Below, one piece after another: positions 9,904 through 17,924 of a stretch of 64,000 nucleotides of DNA (positions are counted from its first letter, which is position 1; every line of letters starts with the position of its first letter). Location of the stretch: NCBI RefSeq assembly GCF_016888515.1, contig NZ_JAFEJK010000002.1:129868-193867 (forward strand), given 5' to 3'. Source of the DNA: Shimia biformata (lineage in GTDB: Bacteria > Pseudomonadota > Alphaproteobacteria > Rhodobacterales > Rhodobacteraceae). The position numbers and the translations under genes are program-made. The notes below the pieces were generated by a model. The model had not been told where the DNA came from and did not search any database. It was given only the letters and a program-made list of their open reading frames with translations.

Positions 9904-10928
9904 ACCGTCTCGGTCACCTTTCTCAGGTGGCGCGGCGTGTCTGGGTTGATCCCGCGCCCCACGGCCACCGATTCAACCATGCCATAGAAGGACACGATCA
10001 CCGAGATCGGGTCGGTCAGCCAATGGTCGGTGCGCACATGCGGCAGGCAGGTGGCGCGCTTGACCTTGTCCGTGGTGGCAAAGGCCGTGGCCCCCTTGTC
10101 GGCAATCGCATCGACGGCCTCGGCAAGGCTGTCCTCGGCGGCATCCCGCGCGCCGAAGGCGATGACGGGAAAGCCGCTTTCGACGATCGAAACCGGGCCG
10201 TGCAGCACCTCGGCCGAGGAATAGCTCTCGGCGTGGATCAGGCAGGTTTCCTTGAATTTCAGCGCCGCTTCGTTCGAGATCGCCCAGCTTGGGCCGCGCC
10301 CCAGCGTGAACAGCGACCGCCCGTCGATCGCCGCTGCCGCCTCGGACCAGTCGCAGCGCGTGGCGGCGTCCAGCTGTTCGGGCAGGGCGTGGATCGCGGC
10401 CAGAAGATCGTCATCACCCTTCATCGCCGCCAGCCACCACAGCCCCGCCACCAGCGAGGTCACGAAGGTCTTGGTTGCGGCAACGCTTTTCTCTGGCCCG
10501 GCAAAGATTGGCAGGGTGGCATTGGCCACGCCCGCCAGCCGGGAGCTGGCGTCATTGGTGATCGCCACCGTATGCGCGCCCGCTTTGCCTAGGCTCGCGG
10601 TCAGCGCCACGATGTCCGGGCTCATGCCCGATTGCGACACCGACACGCAAAGGCCACCCTCGGCCTTCAGTTCCGCGCCATAGATCGACGCGACAGACGG
10701 CCCGACCGAGGCCATCGGCAGGCCCAACAGCAGTTCGGACGTGTATTTCAGATAGGTGCAGACGTGATCCGACGATCCCCGCGCCACCGACAGCATGAAG
10801 CGCGGGTTTGTTGCCGCAGCGCGCCTTGCGGTCTCGGCAACCAGCGTTTCCCCCCCGGTCAACAAACGGTCGACCGCCTGCGGAATTTCCTGGATCTCGG
10901 CTTTCATCCGAGTGGATTGGATAGACAT
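9900..10928 (-). CDS. SIS-domain glucosamine-6-phosphate deaminase/isomerase (NagB-II/AgaS type)
   Basis: 342 aa with two tandem SIS sugar-phosphate domains, as in the isomerase half of GlmS but without the glutaminase domain. Motifs include VARGSSDHVCTYLKY, SVSQSGMSPD, ATKTFVTSL and LGRGPSWAISNEAALKFKE. Start ATG 10928 has AAAGGT upstream. Such proteins deaminate and isomerise GlcN-6-P to fructose-6-P, replacing classical NagB, which is not seen here. It is coupled to nagA by a 4-bp overlap. The function is inferred from family plus context. Confidence 0.85.
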   Translation of the reverse strand: MSIQSTRMKAEIQEIPQAVDRLLTGGETLVAETARRAAATNPRFMLSVARGSSDHVCTYLKYTSELLLGLPMASVGPSVASIYGAELKAEGGLCVSVSQSGMSPDIVALTASLGKAGAHTVAITNDASSRLAGVANATLPIFAGPEKSVAATKTFVTSLVAGLWWLAAMKGDDDLLAAIHALPEQLDAATRCDWSEAAAAIDGRSLFTLGRGPSWAISNEAALKFKETCLIHAESYSSAEVLHGPVSIVESGFPVIAFGARDAAEDSLAEAVDAIADKGATAFATTDKVKRATCLPHVRTDHWLTDPISVIVSFYGMVESVAVGRGINPDTPRHLRKVTETV

Positions 10929-10947
10929 GTTTTCTGACCTTTCGTGT

Positions 10948-11697
10948 TCAGATCCGCAGTTCGGCGACAAAGTCATAAGCGTCCCCGCGATAGAGCGAGC
11001 GTGTCAGTTCCGCGACCCGTCCGTCTCTGAGATAGGATGTGCGCTCGATGTTCAGCCCCGCCGATCCTTCAGGCACCCCCAGAAGCGCGGCTTCCGGCGC
11101 TTCGAGGTTGACCGCCGAGATCTTTTGCGCGGCGCGGACCGGGCGGTTGCCCAATGTCTCAAGCACTTCGTAAAGCGAGGTCGTGACCTCGATCGGATTG
11201 GGCAGGATATCAAGCGGTAGCGCGGCGCGCTCCAGCGCCATAGGCAACCCGCCCGCTTCGCGCAGGCGATAAATCCGCGCCACCTGATCGCCCTCTTTCA
11301 GGCCCAGTGTCGCGATCTCGTCCGCCGAGGGTTCGAATATACCACGTTCCAGCCATTTCGACGTGGTCTCCATGCCGCGATTGGCCATGTCCTGTGTGAA
11401 CGATGTCAGGTGCGACAGCGATTGTTCGACCCGCCGGACGGCCTCGCGCACGAATGACCCTGATCCCTGGCGCTGCTCGACCAGCCCCTTGCCGACAAGT
11501 TCCTGGATTGCCTTGCGCACGGTGACGCGTGACAACTCGGTTATGTCGGCGATTTCGCGTTCTGGCGGCAGGGATGAGTTCGGCGGCAGAATACCTGCAT
11601 CGATGGCTGCCTCCAGCCGGCTGCGCAACTGCACGTAGCGGGGGCCACCGTGCTGATCAAGCCATTGATCTGGTGCAAGAAACTCAGTGATTGTCAT
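10948..11697 (-). CDS. GntR family transcriptional regulator, HutC/UTRA subfamily (NagR-like)
   Basis: 249 aa. The N-terminal winged helix runs over residues 15-85 (LPPEREIADITELSRVTVRKAIQELV, then the wing GLVEQRQGSGSFV), followed by a UTRA ligand-binding domain (RIYRLREAGGLPMALERAALP). Start ATG 11697; the gene overlaps the end of the upstream kinase gene by 14 bp. NagR-type members respond to GlcNAc-6-P or GlcN-6-P. The paired repeats at 12564-12580 and 12695-12711 are plausible operators for it. Confidence 0.88.
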   Translation of the reverse strand: MTITEFLAPDQWLDQHGGPRYVQLRSRLEAAIDAGILPPNSSLPPEREIADITELSRVTVRKAIQELVGKGLVEQRQGSGSFVREAVRRVEQSLSHLTSFTQDMANRGMETTSKWLERGIFEPSADEIATLGLKEGDQVARIYRLREAGGLPMALERAALPLDILPNPIEVTTSLYEVLETLGNRPVRAAQKISAVNLEAPEAALLGVPEGSAGLNIERTSYLRDGRVAELTRSLYRGDAYDFVAELRI

Positions 11698-12559
11698 TTG
11701 CGACCTCCCGTGCAAGCGCAATCGCCCCATCCAGCGGCACACCCAGCGGCTGGCGGATTTGCGACTGCATGTCTGCGGGCAGATAGGGGGCAAAATGCGG
11801 CCCGATCCCTCCGGTCAGGTAAAGCGGCACACCTTGCGTCCAGCCCATCCGAGCTGCGGTCTCGACCGCGTAGTCCGCACCCGCCTGCATGACCGCGACC
11901 GCAAGCGCGTCTCCCTTCACGGCATGTTCCGTTACGGTTGGTGCCAGCTTGCCAAAGGCGGTCGGGGTCGCCGTCGCCGCAAAGCGCACGATCCCCGCCG
12001 ACCCGTCCAGCGTCGCCAGGAAATGCGATGTCATGGCGGTTTCGGGGCGTAGCCCGTCCACCGTGTCCAGTGTTACCGACAGCGCCCGCCGCCCGATCCA
12101 CTGGGCCGAGGCTTCGTCCCCCAGGATCGACCCCCAGCCGCCACAGAACCGCATCGCGCCGCCCAGCTTGGCGGCGACAAAAGACCCGGTGCCGCAATGC
12201 ACCACCACGCCATCGCTATCCCCCACCGCGCCGCGCAGGGCAGCGGGGCGATCATCCATCACGCGGATGCGCGAAAACGGCAGCGCATTTTCCAAACGGC
12301 CCGCGATCTCAGGCCCGGTGATTCCCGCCATGCCCGCGAAACAGGGTAGGGCGGCCAGCGACTCGAATTGTGTCTGCAGCCGGGCCGCGAGGCGGTTCAG
12401 CCCTTCGCGAATCTCGGCCACGGCCCCGTCAAAACTGGTCGTGACATTGGCCGCGCCCATCTCTTCAATCGTTGCGTTTTGCCCGTCGGAAACGGCGATC
12501 CGACAGCGCGTACCGCCGCCATCAATGGCCAGAACAGCGTTATGCAGGGGTTTTGTCAT
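11684..12559 (-). CDS. BadF/BadG/BcrA/BcrD-type ATPase, probable amino-sugar kinase
   Basis: 291 aa ASKHA-fold kinase. The phosphate-1 motif is AIDGGGTRCR around residue 13, phosphate-2 is VVHCGTGSF, and an adenosine/hinge glycine motif (YLTGGIG) lies near the C-terminus. Members include eukaryotic-type GlcNAc kinase and clostridial MurK, which phosphorylates both MurNAc and GlcNAc. With NagA, a SIS deaminase and MurQ around it, GlcNAc and/or MurNAc kinase is the likely role. No good Shine-Dalgarno lies before ATG 12559: repeat elements occupy that place and the message may have a very short leader. Confidence 0.85.
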   Translation of the reverse strand: MTKPLHNAVLAIDGGGTRCRIAVSDGQNATIEEMGAANVTTSFDGAVAEIREGLNRLAARLQTQFESLAALPCFAGMAGITGPEIAGRLENALPFSRIRVMDDRPAALRGAVGDSDGVVVHCGTGSFVAAKLGGAMRFCGGWGSILGDEASAQWIGRRALSVTLDTVDGLRPETAMTSHFLATLDGSAGIVRFAATATPTAFGKLAPTVTEHAVKGDALAVAVMQAGADYAVETAARMGWTQGVPLYLTGGIGPHFAPYLPADMQSQIRQPLGVPLDGAIALAREVANDNH

Positions 12560-12563
12560 GTAG

Positions 12564-12580
12564 ATACCATTATGATACCA
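12564..12580 (-). promoter_or_regulatory. Candidate GntR/NagR operator (direct repeats) at the kinase start
   Basis: On the reverse strand this reads TGGTATCATAATGGTATC, two GGTAT units 11 bp apart and only about 5 bp before the kinase start codon. A matching pair lies before murQ. The embedded CATAAT could be a -10 element. Confidence 0.5.
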
Positions 12581-12694
12581 AGCGTGGAAAATAAAGACCA
12601 AATTAGTGTCAGCAGGACGTTTCGCGGGCAATTCTGGCCGAAATACCTTGAAAACACAGCGTAAATCAGACCATTTCAAAAAAGATTGGACAAA

Positions 12695-12711
12695 AGGTAT
12701 TAGAAAGGTAT
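12695..12711 (+). promoter_or_regulatory. Candidate GntR/NagR operator (direct repeats) upstream of murQ
   Basis: Reads AGGTATTAGAAAGGTATG, again two GGTAT units spaced 11 bp, on the strand of the murQ operon. It shares the pattern GGTAT-N-A-N-AA-N-GGTAT with the site at 12564-12580. Both sites lie in the same 180-bp divergent intergenic region. Confidence 0.5.
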
Positions 12712-12740
12712 GCTAATCAAAACCTGGGGAGGTGAATCAC

Positions 12741-13658
12741 TTGACCACACGCGCAACCGAGCAACTGCACCAAGACGCCAAAGGGCTGGACCGGCGCGCA
12801 CCCGACGAGGTGGCGCGCCTTCTGGCCCGGGGGCAGGTCGCGGCGGCGGGTTCGGCCGTGACTGCGGCACCGGCTATTGCCGCTGCATCGGTGGCCATGG
12901 CCGACACGATCCGTCTGGGTGGGGTTCTGCATTACGCCGCCGCCGGATCGTCGGGCCTGATGGCGGCAGCGGATGCGCAGGAACTGGGCGGCACCTTCTC
13001 GATTTCCCCGGCGCATCTGCGCATTCACATGGCGGGCGGCCTGCCGACGGGCGTCGAGATGCCCGGCGACACCGAGGACGAGATTGCCGGACTGGAGCAG
13101 GGCCTTGCGGGGATCGGCGCGCAGGACTGCCTGATCGCGGTTTCGGCCAGCGGCTCGACCCCCTACACCGTGGCGGCGGCGAAGCTGGCGCTGGCGGGCG
13201 GGGCGACGGTGATCGGCATTGCCAACACCCCCGACAGCCCGCTTCTGTCCATGGCGACTTTCCCGGTTCTGGTTGAAACTCCGCCGGAACTGGTGGCAGG
13301 CTCGACCCGGATGGGGGCGGGCACCGCACAGAAGATTGCGCTGAACATGCTCTCGACCCTGATGGCGGTGCATCTCGGGCATATCCACGACGGCATGATG
13401 GTCAACCTGACCGCCGACAACATCAAGCTGCGCCAGCGCGCGCGGATGATCGTTTCCACCATTGCGGGCGTCGATGACTCGGCGGCCGAAACCGCGCTGG
13501 CCACGTCCGATGGCCGCGTCAAACCTGCCGTGCTTCTGGCGATGGGCGCAGCGTCCCTGACCGAGGCCGACGGGCTTCTGAATGTCACTCAAGGCAACCT
13601 TCGGGACGCGATCCAGCGTCTCTCAACAGTCTCAACCCAAAGGGAGGAAAGACAATGA
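12741..13658 (+). CDS. murQ: N-acetylmuramic acid 6-phosphate etherase
   Basis: 305 aa SIS-domain lyase that cleaves the lactyl ether of MurNAc-6-P to give GlcNAc-6-P and D-lactate. Signature blocks are YAAAGSSGLMAAADAQEL, the Glu-containing TEDEIAGLEQG, SASGSTPYT and STRMGAGTAQKIALNML. The start is taken as TTG 12741, 8 bp after GGGGAGG; a GTG at 12732 overlaps that ribosome site and is less likely. The product feeds the divergent nagA pathway. It overlaps the binding-protein gene by ATGA. Confidence 0.92.
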   Translation: MTTRATEQLHQDAKGLDRRAPDEVARLLARGQVAAAGSAVTAAPAIAAASVAMADTIRLGGVLHYAAAGSSGLMAAADAQELGGTFSISPAHLRIHMAGGLPTGVEMPGDTEDEIAGLEQGLAGIGAQDCLIAVSASGSTPYTVAAAKLALAGGATVIGIANTPDSPLLSMATFPVLVETPPELVAGSTRMGAGTAQKIALNMLSTLMAVHLGHIHDGMMVNLTADNIKLRQRARMIVSTIAGVDDSAAETALATSDGRVKPAVLLAMGAASLTEADGLLNVTQGNLRDAIQRLSTVSTQREERQ

Positions 13659-14905
13659 AAACCAAACTCACCCTCGCGGCGCTTCTGGCGTCCAGCACGC
13701 TGGCGGGCGCGGCCATGGCCGATGTCACGCTGACGATCGAAAGCTGGCGGAATGACGACCTGACCCTGTGGCAGGACAAGATCATTCCCGCGTTCGAAGC
13801 CGCAAACCCCGGCATCAAGGTCAAGTTCACCCCGTCGGCCCCCGCCGAATACAACGCGGTCCTGAACTCGAAACTGGAAGCGGGCTCGGCCGGCGACCTG
13901 ATCACCTGCCGTCCGTTCGACGCATCGCTGGCGCTTTACGAAGCCGGTCACCTGGCCGACCTCTCGGGCCTCGACGCGATGTCGAACTTCTCGGACGTGG
14001 CGAAATCCGCGTGGCAGACCGATGACGGCTCGGCCTCGTTCTGCGTGCCGATGGCCTCGGTGATCCACGGCTTCATCTACAACAAGGACGCCTTTGCCGA
14101 ACTGGGCATCGACGTTCCGACCACCGAAGCCGAGTTCTTTGCCGCGCTTGAAGCGATCAAGGCAGACGGCACCTATATCCCGATGGCGATGGGCACCAAC
14201 GACCAGTGGGAAGCCGCGACCATGGGCTATAACAACATCGGCCCGAACTACTGGAAAGGCGAGGAAGGCCGCCTTGCCCTGATCGCGGGCGAGCAGAAGC
14301 TGACCGACGAAGCCTGGGTTGCACCTTATGCGACGCTGGCCAAGTGGGGCGCATACCTCGGTGACGGTTACGAAGCACAGACCTATCCCGACAGCCAGAA
14401 CCTGTTCACGCTGGGCCGCGCCGCGATCTACCCGGCCGGTTCGTGGGAAATCTCGGGCTTCAACGCACAGGCCGACTTCGAGATGGGCGCCTTCAAGCCG
14501 CCAGTCCAGAATGCCGGTGACACCTGCTATATCTCGGACCACACCGATATCGGCATCGGCATGAACGCCAAGACCGAGAACGCGGAAGCCGCGCAAACCT
14601 TCCTGGCATGGGTCGCCAGCCCGGAGTTCGCCTCGATCTTCGGCAACGCGCTGCCGGGCTTCTTCCCATTGTCGAACACGCCGGTCGAAATGACCGACCC
14701 GCTTGCAGCCGAATTCGTCAGCTGGCGCGGCGAGTGTGAATCGACCATCCGCTCGACCTACCAGATCCTGTCGCGCGGCACCCCGAACCTCGAAAACGAG
14801 ACCTGGGGCGCGTCGGTTGCCGCCATCAAAGGCACCGCATCGCCGGAAGAGCTGGGCCAAAAGCTGCAAGACGGCCTTGCAAGCTGGTATGCTCCGCATC
14901 AGTAA
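13655..14905 (+). CDS. ABC transporter sugar-binding protein (extracellular solute-binding family 1)
   Basis: 416 aa periplasmic binding protein with an N-terminal signal peptide (Lys-rich start, hydrophobic core, cleavage near AMA-DVT at about residue 22). It has the family-1 layout ESWRNDDLTLWQDKIIPAFEAANPGIKVKF near the mature N-terminus (only its character is noted) and PAGSWEISGF mid-protein. It is coupled to murQ by a 4-bp overlap, which is unusual for a binding protein and ties the transporter to a MurNAc/GlcNAc-type sugar or small cell-wall or chitin fragment. Ligand not determinable from sequence. Confidence 0.88.
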   Translation: MKTKLTLAALLASSTLAGAAMADVTLTIESWRNDDLTLWQDKIIPAFEAANPGIKVKFTPSAPAEYNAVLNSKLEAGSAGDLITCRPFDASLALYEAGHLADLSGLDAMSNFSDVAKSAWQTDDGSASFCVPMASVIHGFIYNKDAFAELGIDVPTTEAEFFAALEAIKADGTYIPMAMGTNDQWEAATMGYNNIGPNYWKGEEGRLALIAGEQKLTDEAWVAPYATLAKWGAYLGDGYEAQTYPDSQNLFTLGRAAIYPAGSWEISGFNAQADFEMGAFKPPVQNAGDTCYISDHTDIGIGMNAKTENAEAAQTFLAWVASPEFASIFGNALPGFFPLSNTPVEMTDPLAAEFVSWRGECESTIRSTYQILSRGTPNLENETWGASVAAIKGTASPEELGQKLQDGLASWYAPHQ

Positions 14906-14968
14906 GCTGAACGCTTGAAACCCGGTCCGGGCGGTGCGCCGCCCGGATCTCCCCGACAGGAGGTTCCC

Positions 14969-15883
14969 ATGCAGAAACCGCGTATCAGGTGGCATATCGC
15001 CGTTTTCCTGGCCCCCGCCGTCCTTGTTTACTCGGCGATCATGATCTTCCCCTTGTTCAACACGCTGCGACTGGCGCTTTACAGCAAGGTCGATCAGGAA
15101 CGGATCTTTGTCGGGCTTCAGAATTTCAAGACGCTGTTCATGGACCCGATCTGGTCCGAGCAGTTCTGGAACGCTCTGGGTAACAATTTCTGGTTCTTCA
15201 TCATTCATATGCTGGTGCAGAACCCCATTGGCATCGCGCTGGCCGCGATCCTCAGCCACCCGCGCCTGCGTTTTGCGGCGCTTTACCGATCGGCCATCTT
15301 CATCCCCACGATCCTGTCCTTCGTGATTGTCGGTTTCGCATGGAAACTGATCCTGTCGCCGATCTGGGGCATCGCGCCCTCGATGCTGGACGCGGTTGGT
15401 CTGAAGTCGCTGTTCGCGCCGTGGCTGGGCAAAGAGGAATACGCGCTGACCACGCTGGCGCTGATCTCGGTCTGGCAGTTTGTCGGTATCCCGATGATGC
15501 TGATTTATGCCGCGCTTCTGTCGATCCCCGAGGAAATCCTCGAAGCGGGCGAGATTGACGGCATCACCGGCGCTTCGGCCTTCTGGAAGATCAAGCTGCC
15601 GCTGATCCTGCCCTCGATCGGCATCATTTCGATCCTGACCTTTGTCGGCAACTTCAACGCTTTCGACCTGATCTATGCCGCGCAGGGCGCGCTGGCGGGG
15701 CCGGATTTCAGCACGGATATTCTTGGCACCTTCATGTATCGCACCTTCTTCGGCTTCCAGCTGCAGCTGGGGGACCCGCACATGGGGTCGGCGATTGCCG
15801 GGGCGATGTTCGCGATCATCCTTGTGGGCGTCTGCATATACCTCTGGGGCATCCAGACGCGCATGCGCCGGTATCAGCTGTAA
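14969..15883 (+). CDS. Carbohydrate ABC transporter permease (MalF-like)
   Basis: 304 aa inner-membrane subunit with about six hydrophobic segments, the first at residues 10-30 (HIAVFLAPAVLVYSAIMIF). The cytoplasmic EAA loop is clear (EAGEIDGITGASAFWKIKLP). Start ATG 14969 follows CAGGAGG. It is the second gene of the transporter after the binding protein (63 bp gap) and pairs with the permease at 15893. Confidence 0.9.
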   Translation: MQKPRIRWHIAVFLAPAVLVYSAIMIFPLFNTLRLALYSKVDQERIFVGLQNFKTLFMDPIWSEQFWNALGNNFWFFIIHMLVQNPIGIALAAILSHPRLRFAALYRSAIFIPTILSFVIVGFAWKLILSPIWGIAPSMLDAVGLKSLFAPWLGKEEYALTTLALISVWQFVGIPMMLIYAALLSIPEEILEAGEIDGITGASAFWKIKLPLILPSIGIISILTFVGNFNAFDLIYAAQGALAGPDFSTDILGTFMYRTFFGFQLQLGDPHMGSAIAGAMFAIILVGVCIYLWGIQTRMRRYQL

Positions 15884-15892
15884 TCGGGGGGA

Positions 15893-16738
15893 ATGGACAT
15901 GAACAAGGCACGTAACAACCCGCTGAACATGACCCTGATGCATGGCGCGCTGATCCTTTACACGATCATTGCCCTGTTCCCGGTCTTCGTGATCCTCATC
16001 AACTCGCTCAAGACCCGCAAGGCGATCTTCCGCGAACCGCTGGCCCTGCCCAGCAGCGACAGTTTCTCGCTTGTCGGATATCAGACCGTGTTCAAGCAGG
16101 GGGATTTCTTTCTCTACATGCAGAACTCGCTGATCGTGACGGTGGTGTCGATCTTCCTTGTCCTCTTGTTCGGGGCCATGGCCGCCTTTGCGCTCAGCGA
16201 ATACCGCTTCAAGGGCAACACGCTGATGGGGCTTTACCTGGCGCTGGGGATCATGATCCCGATCCGCATCGGCACGGTCGCGATCCTTGAGATGATGGTG
16301 GCCACAGGGCTGGTGAACTCGCTCTGGGCGCTGATCCTTGTCTATACCGCGCAGGGTCTTCCGCTGGCGGTGTTCATCCTGTCCGAATTCATGCGGCAGG
16401 TGTCCGAAGACCTCAAGAACGCGGGCCGCATAGATGGTCTGTCGGAATACACCATCTTCTTCCGCCTTGTGCTGCCCTTGGTGCGGCCCGCGATGGCGAC
16501 GGTGGCGGTGTTCAACATGATCCCGATCTGGAACGACCTGTGGTTCCCGCTGATCCTTGCTCCGGCGGAAGAGGTGAAAACGCTGACGCTGGGCAGCCAG
16601 GTGTTCATCGGCCAGTTCGTGACCGACTGGAACGCGGTCCTGTCGGCCCTGTCGATGGCGATCCTGCCGGTCCTGATCCTCTACGTGATCTTCTCACGGC
16701 AACTGATCCGGGGGATTACCTCGGGGGCGGTGAAGTGA
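15893..16738 (+). CDS. Carbohydrate ABC transporter permease (MalG-like)
   Basis: 281 aa inner-membrane protein with an N-terminal hydrophobic helix (LILYTIIALFPVFVILINSL), about six membrane segments and the EAA motif NAGRIDGLSEYTIFFRLVLP. The start is ATG 15893, or the second ATG at 15899. Nine bp separate it from the first permease. Together they form the membrane channel served by the ATPase at 17921. Confidence 0.9.
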   Translation: MDMNKARNNPLNMTLMHGALILYTIIALFPVFVILINSLKTRKAIFREPLALPSSDSFSLVGYQTVFKQGDFFLYMQNSLIVTVVSIFLVLLFGAMAAFALSEYRFKGNTLMGLYLALGIMIPIRIGTVAILEMMVATGLVNSLWALILVYTAQGLPLAVFILSEFMRQVSEDLKNAGRIDGLSEYTIFFRLVLPLVRPAMATVAVFNMIPIWNDLWFPLILAPAEEVKTLTLGSQVFIGQFVTDWNAVLSALSMAILPVLILYVIFSRQLIRGITSGAVK

Positions 16739-16760
16739 TGCCGTTTGAGTTCCTAACCCC

Positions 16761-16828
16761 GCCCGGCGGCAACGCCGGGCCGCGCCGACCCGCCCACGTC
16801 AAACCAAAGGTTTGCCTTCGGCAAAACG
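16761..16828 (+). other. Intergenic hairpins between permease and oxidoreductase genes
   Basis: Two inverted repeats occupy the 146-bp gap after the second permease: GCCCGGCG-GCAA-CGCCGGGC (16761-16780) and TTTGCC-TTC-GGCAAA (about 16811-16825). Neither is followed by a T-run, so they look like mRNA-processing or stabilising structures within the operon rather than terminators. Confidence 0.45.
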
Positions 16829-16889
16829 GGCGGCGCGTTCGCGCCACCCCGCGGGTCTCTGCGGCCCTAATCGCCAAGGAGACATGCAA

Positions 16890-17924
16890 ATGACCCGCGT
16901 CCTGATCGCCGGACTTGGCAACATGGGCCTCAGCCATGCTCTGGCCCACCATCATCACCGCGACTCAACGATTGTCGGGCTGGTCAACCGCTCGGGCAAA
17001 GTCGATCACCCCGACCTCGCGCAATACCCCGCCTTCAGCGATTTCCACTCCGCGCTGGCGGATACCAAGCCCGACCTTGTCGTGGTCGCCACCTATTCCG
17101 ACAGCCATGCCACCTATGCCATCGCCGCGATGGATGCCGGCGCGCATGTGTTCGTCGAGAAACCGCTGGCCACCACCGTTGCCGACGCGCAGGCCGTCGT
17201 GGACAAGGCGGTTGAAACCAACCGCAAGCTGGTCGTCGGCTATATCCTGCGCCATCACCCCAGCTGGATGCGCCTGATCGAAGAGGCGCGTGGCCTTGGC
17301 GGGCCTTACGTGTTCCGTCTGAACCTGAACCAGCAGTCCTCGGGCGCCGAATGGGAAACCCACAAGGCGCTGATGCAGACCACCTCTCCGATCGTCGATT
17401 GCGGCGTGCATTACGTCGATGTCATGTGCCAGATCACCGACGCGCTGCCTGTGCGGGTGAATGGCATGGGGCTGCGCCTCTCGGACGAGATCGCGCCGGA
17501 CATGTACAATTACGGCCAGTTCCAGGTCACCTTTGATGACGGTTCCGTCGGCTGGTACGAGGCCGGCTGGGGTCCGATGATGTCGGAAACCGCGTTTTTC
17601 GTGAAAGACATCGTATCCCCGAATGGTTCGGTCTCGATCAAGGACACGGAGAAGGGCGCGTCGGCGGATGTCGACGGCCACACCCGCGTCGGCGGCATCC
17701 TGGTGCATCGCCCGGAAGGGGACACGCTGATCGACATGGCCGGTGAACCCGGCCACCAGGAACTGTGCGACGTCGAACAAGCCTTCGTGCTGCGCGCCAT
17801 CGCCGAGGACACCGACCTCACCCGACACAATCAGGACGCCGTGCAATCGCTGGCGATCTGCCTTGCCGCGGATGAAAGCATCCGCACCGGACAATCCGTG
17901 ACATTGAAGGAGGCCCGCCAATGA
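16890..17924 (+). CDS. Gfo/Idh/MocA family oxidoreductase
   Basis: 344 aa with an N-terminal Rossmann domain (VLIAGLGNMGLSH), the family EKPLATT motif around residue 90, and a C-terminal alpha/beta substrate domain. The start is ATG 16890, seven bp after AAGGAGA; ATG 16884 is an alternative. It lies between the permease and ATPase genes and overlaps the ATPase by ATGA, so it belongs to the operon. It probably acts by NAD(P)-dependent oxidation/reduction of an imported sugar or glycoside. Substrate unknown. Confidence 0.85.
   Translation: MTRVLIAGLGNMGLSHALAHHHHRDSTIVGLVNRSGKVDHPDLAQYPAFSDFHSALADTKPDLVVVATYSDSHATYAIAAMDAGAHVFVEKPLATTVADAQAVVDKAVETNRKLVVGYILRHHPSWMRLIEEARGLGGPYVFRLNLNQQSSGAEWETHKALMQTTSPIVDCGVHYVDVMCQITDALPVRVNGMGLRLSDEIAPDMYNYGQFQVTFDDGSVGWYEAGWGPMMSETAFFVKDIVSPNGSVSIKDTEKGASADVDGHTRVGGILVHRPEGDTLIDMAGEPGHQELCDVEQAFVLRAIAEDTDLTRHNQDAVQSLAICLAADESIRTGQSVTLKEARQ

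Noticed and set aside
13589-15943. A 784-codon reverse frame across the binding protein and permease genes
   Set aside because: It crosses three well-supported forward genes and has shadow-like Arg/His/Gln composition, without domain features.
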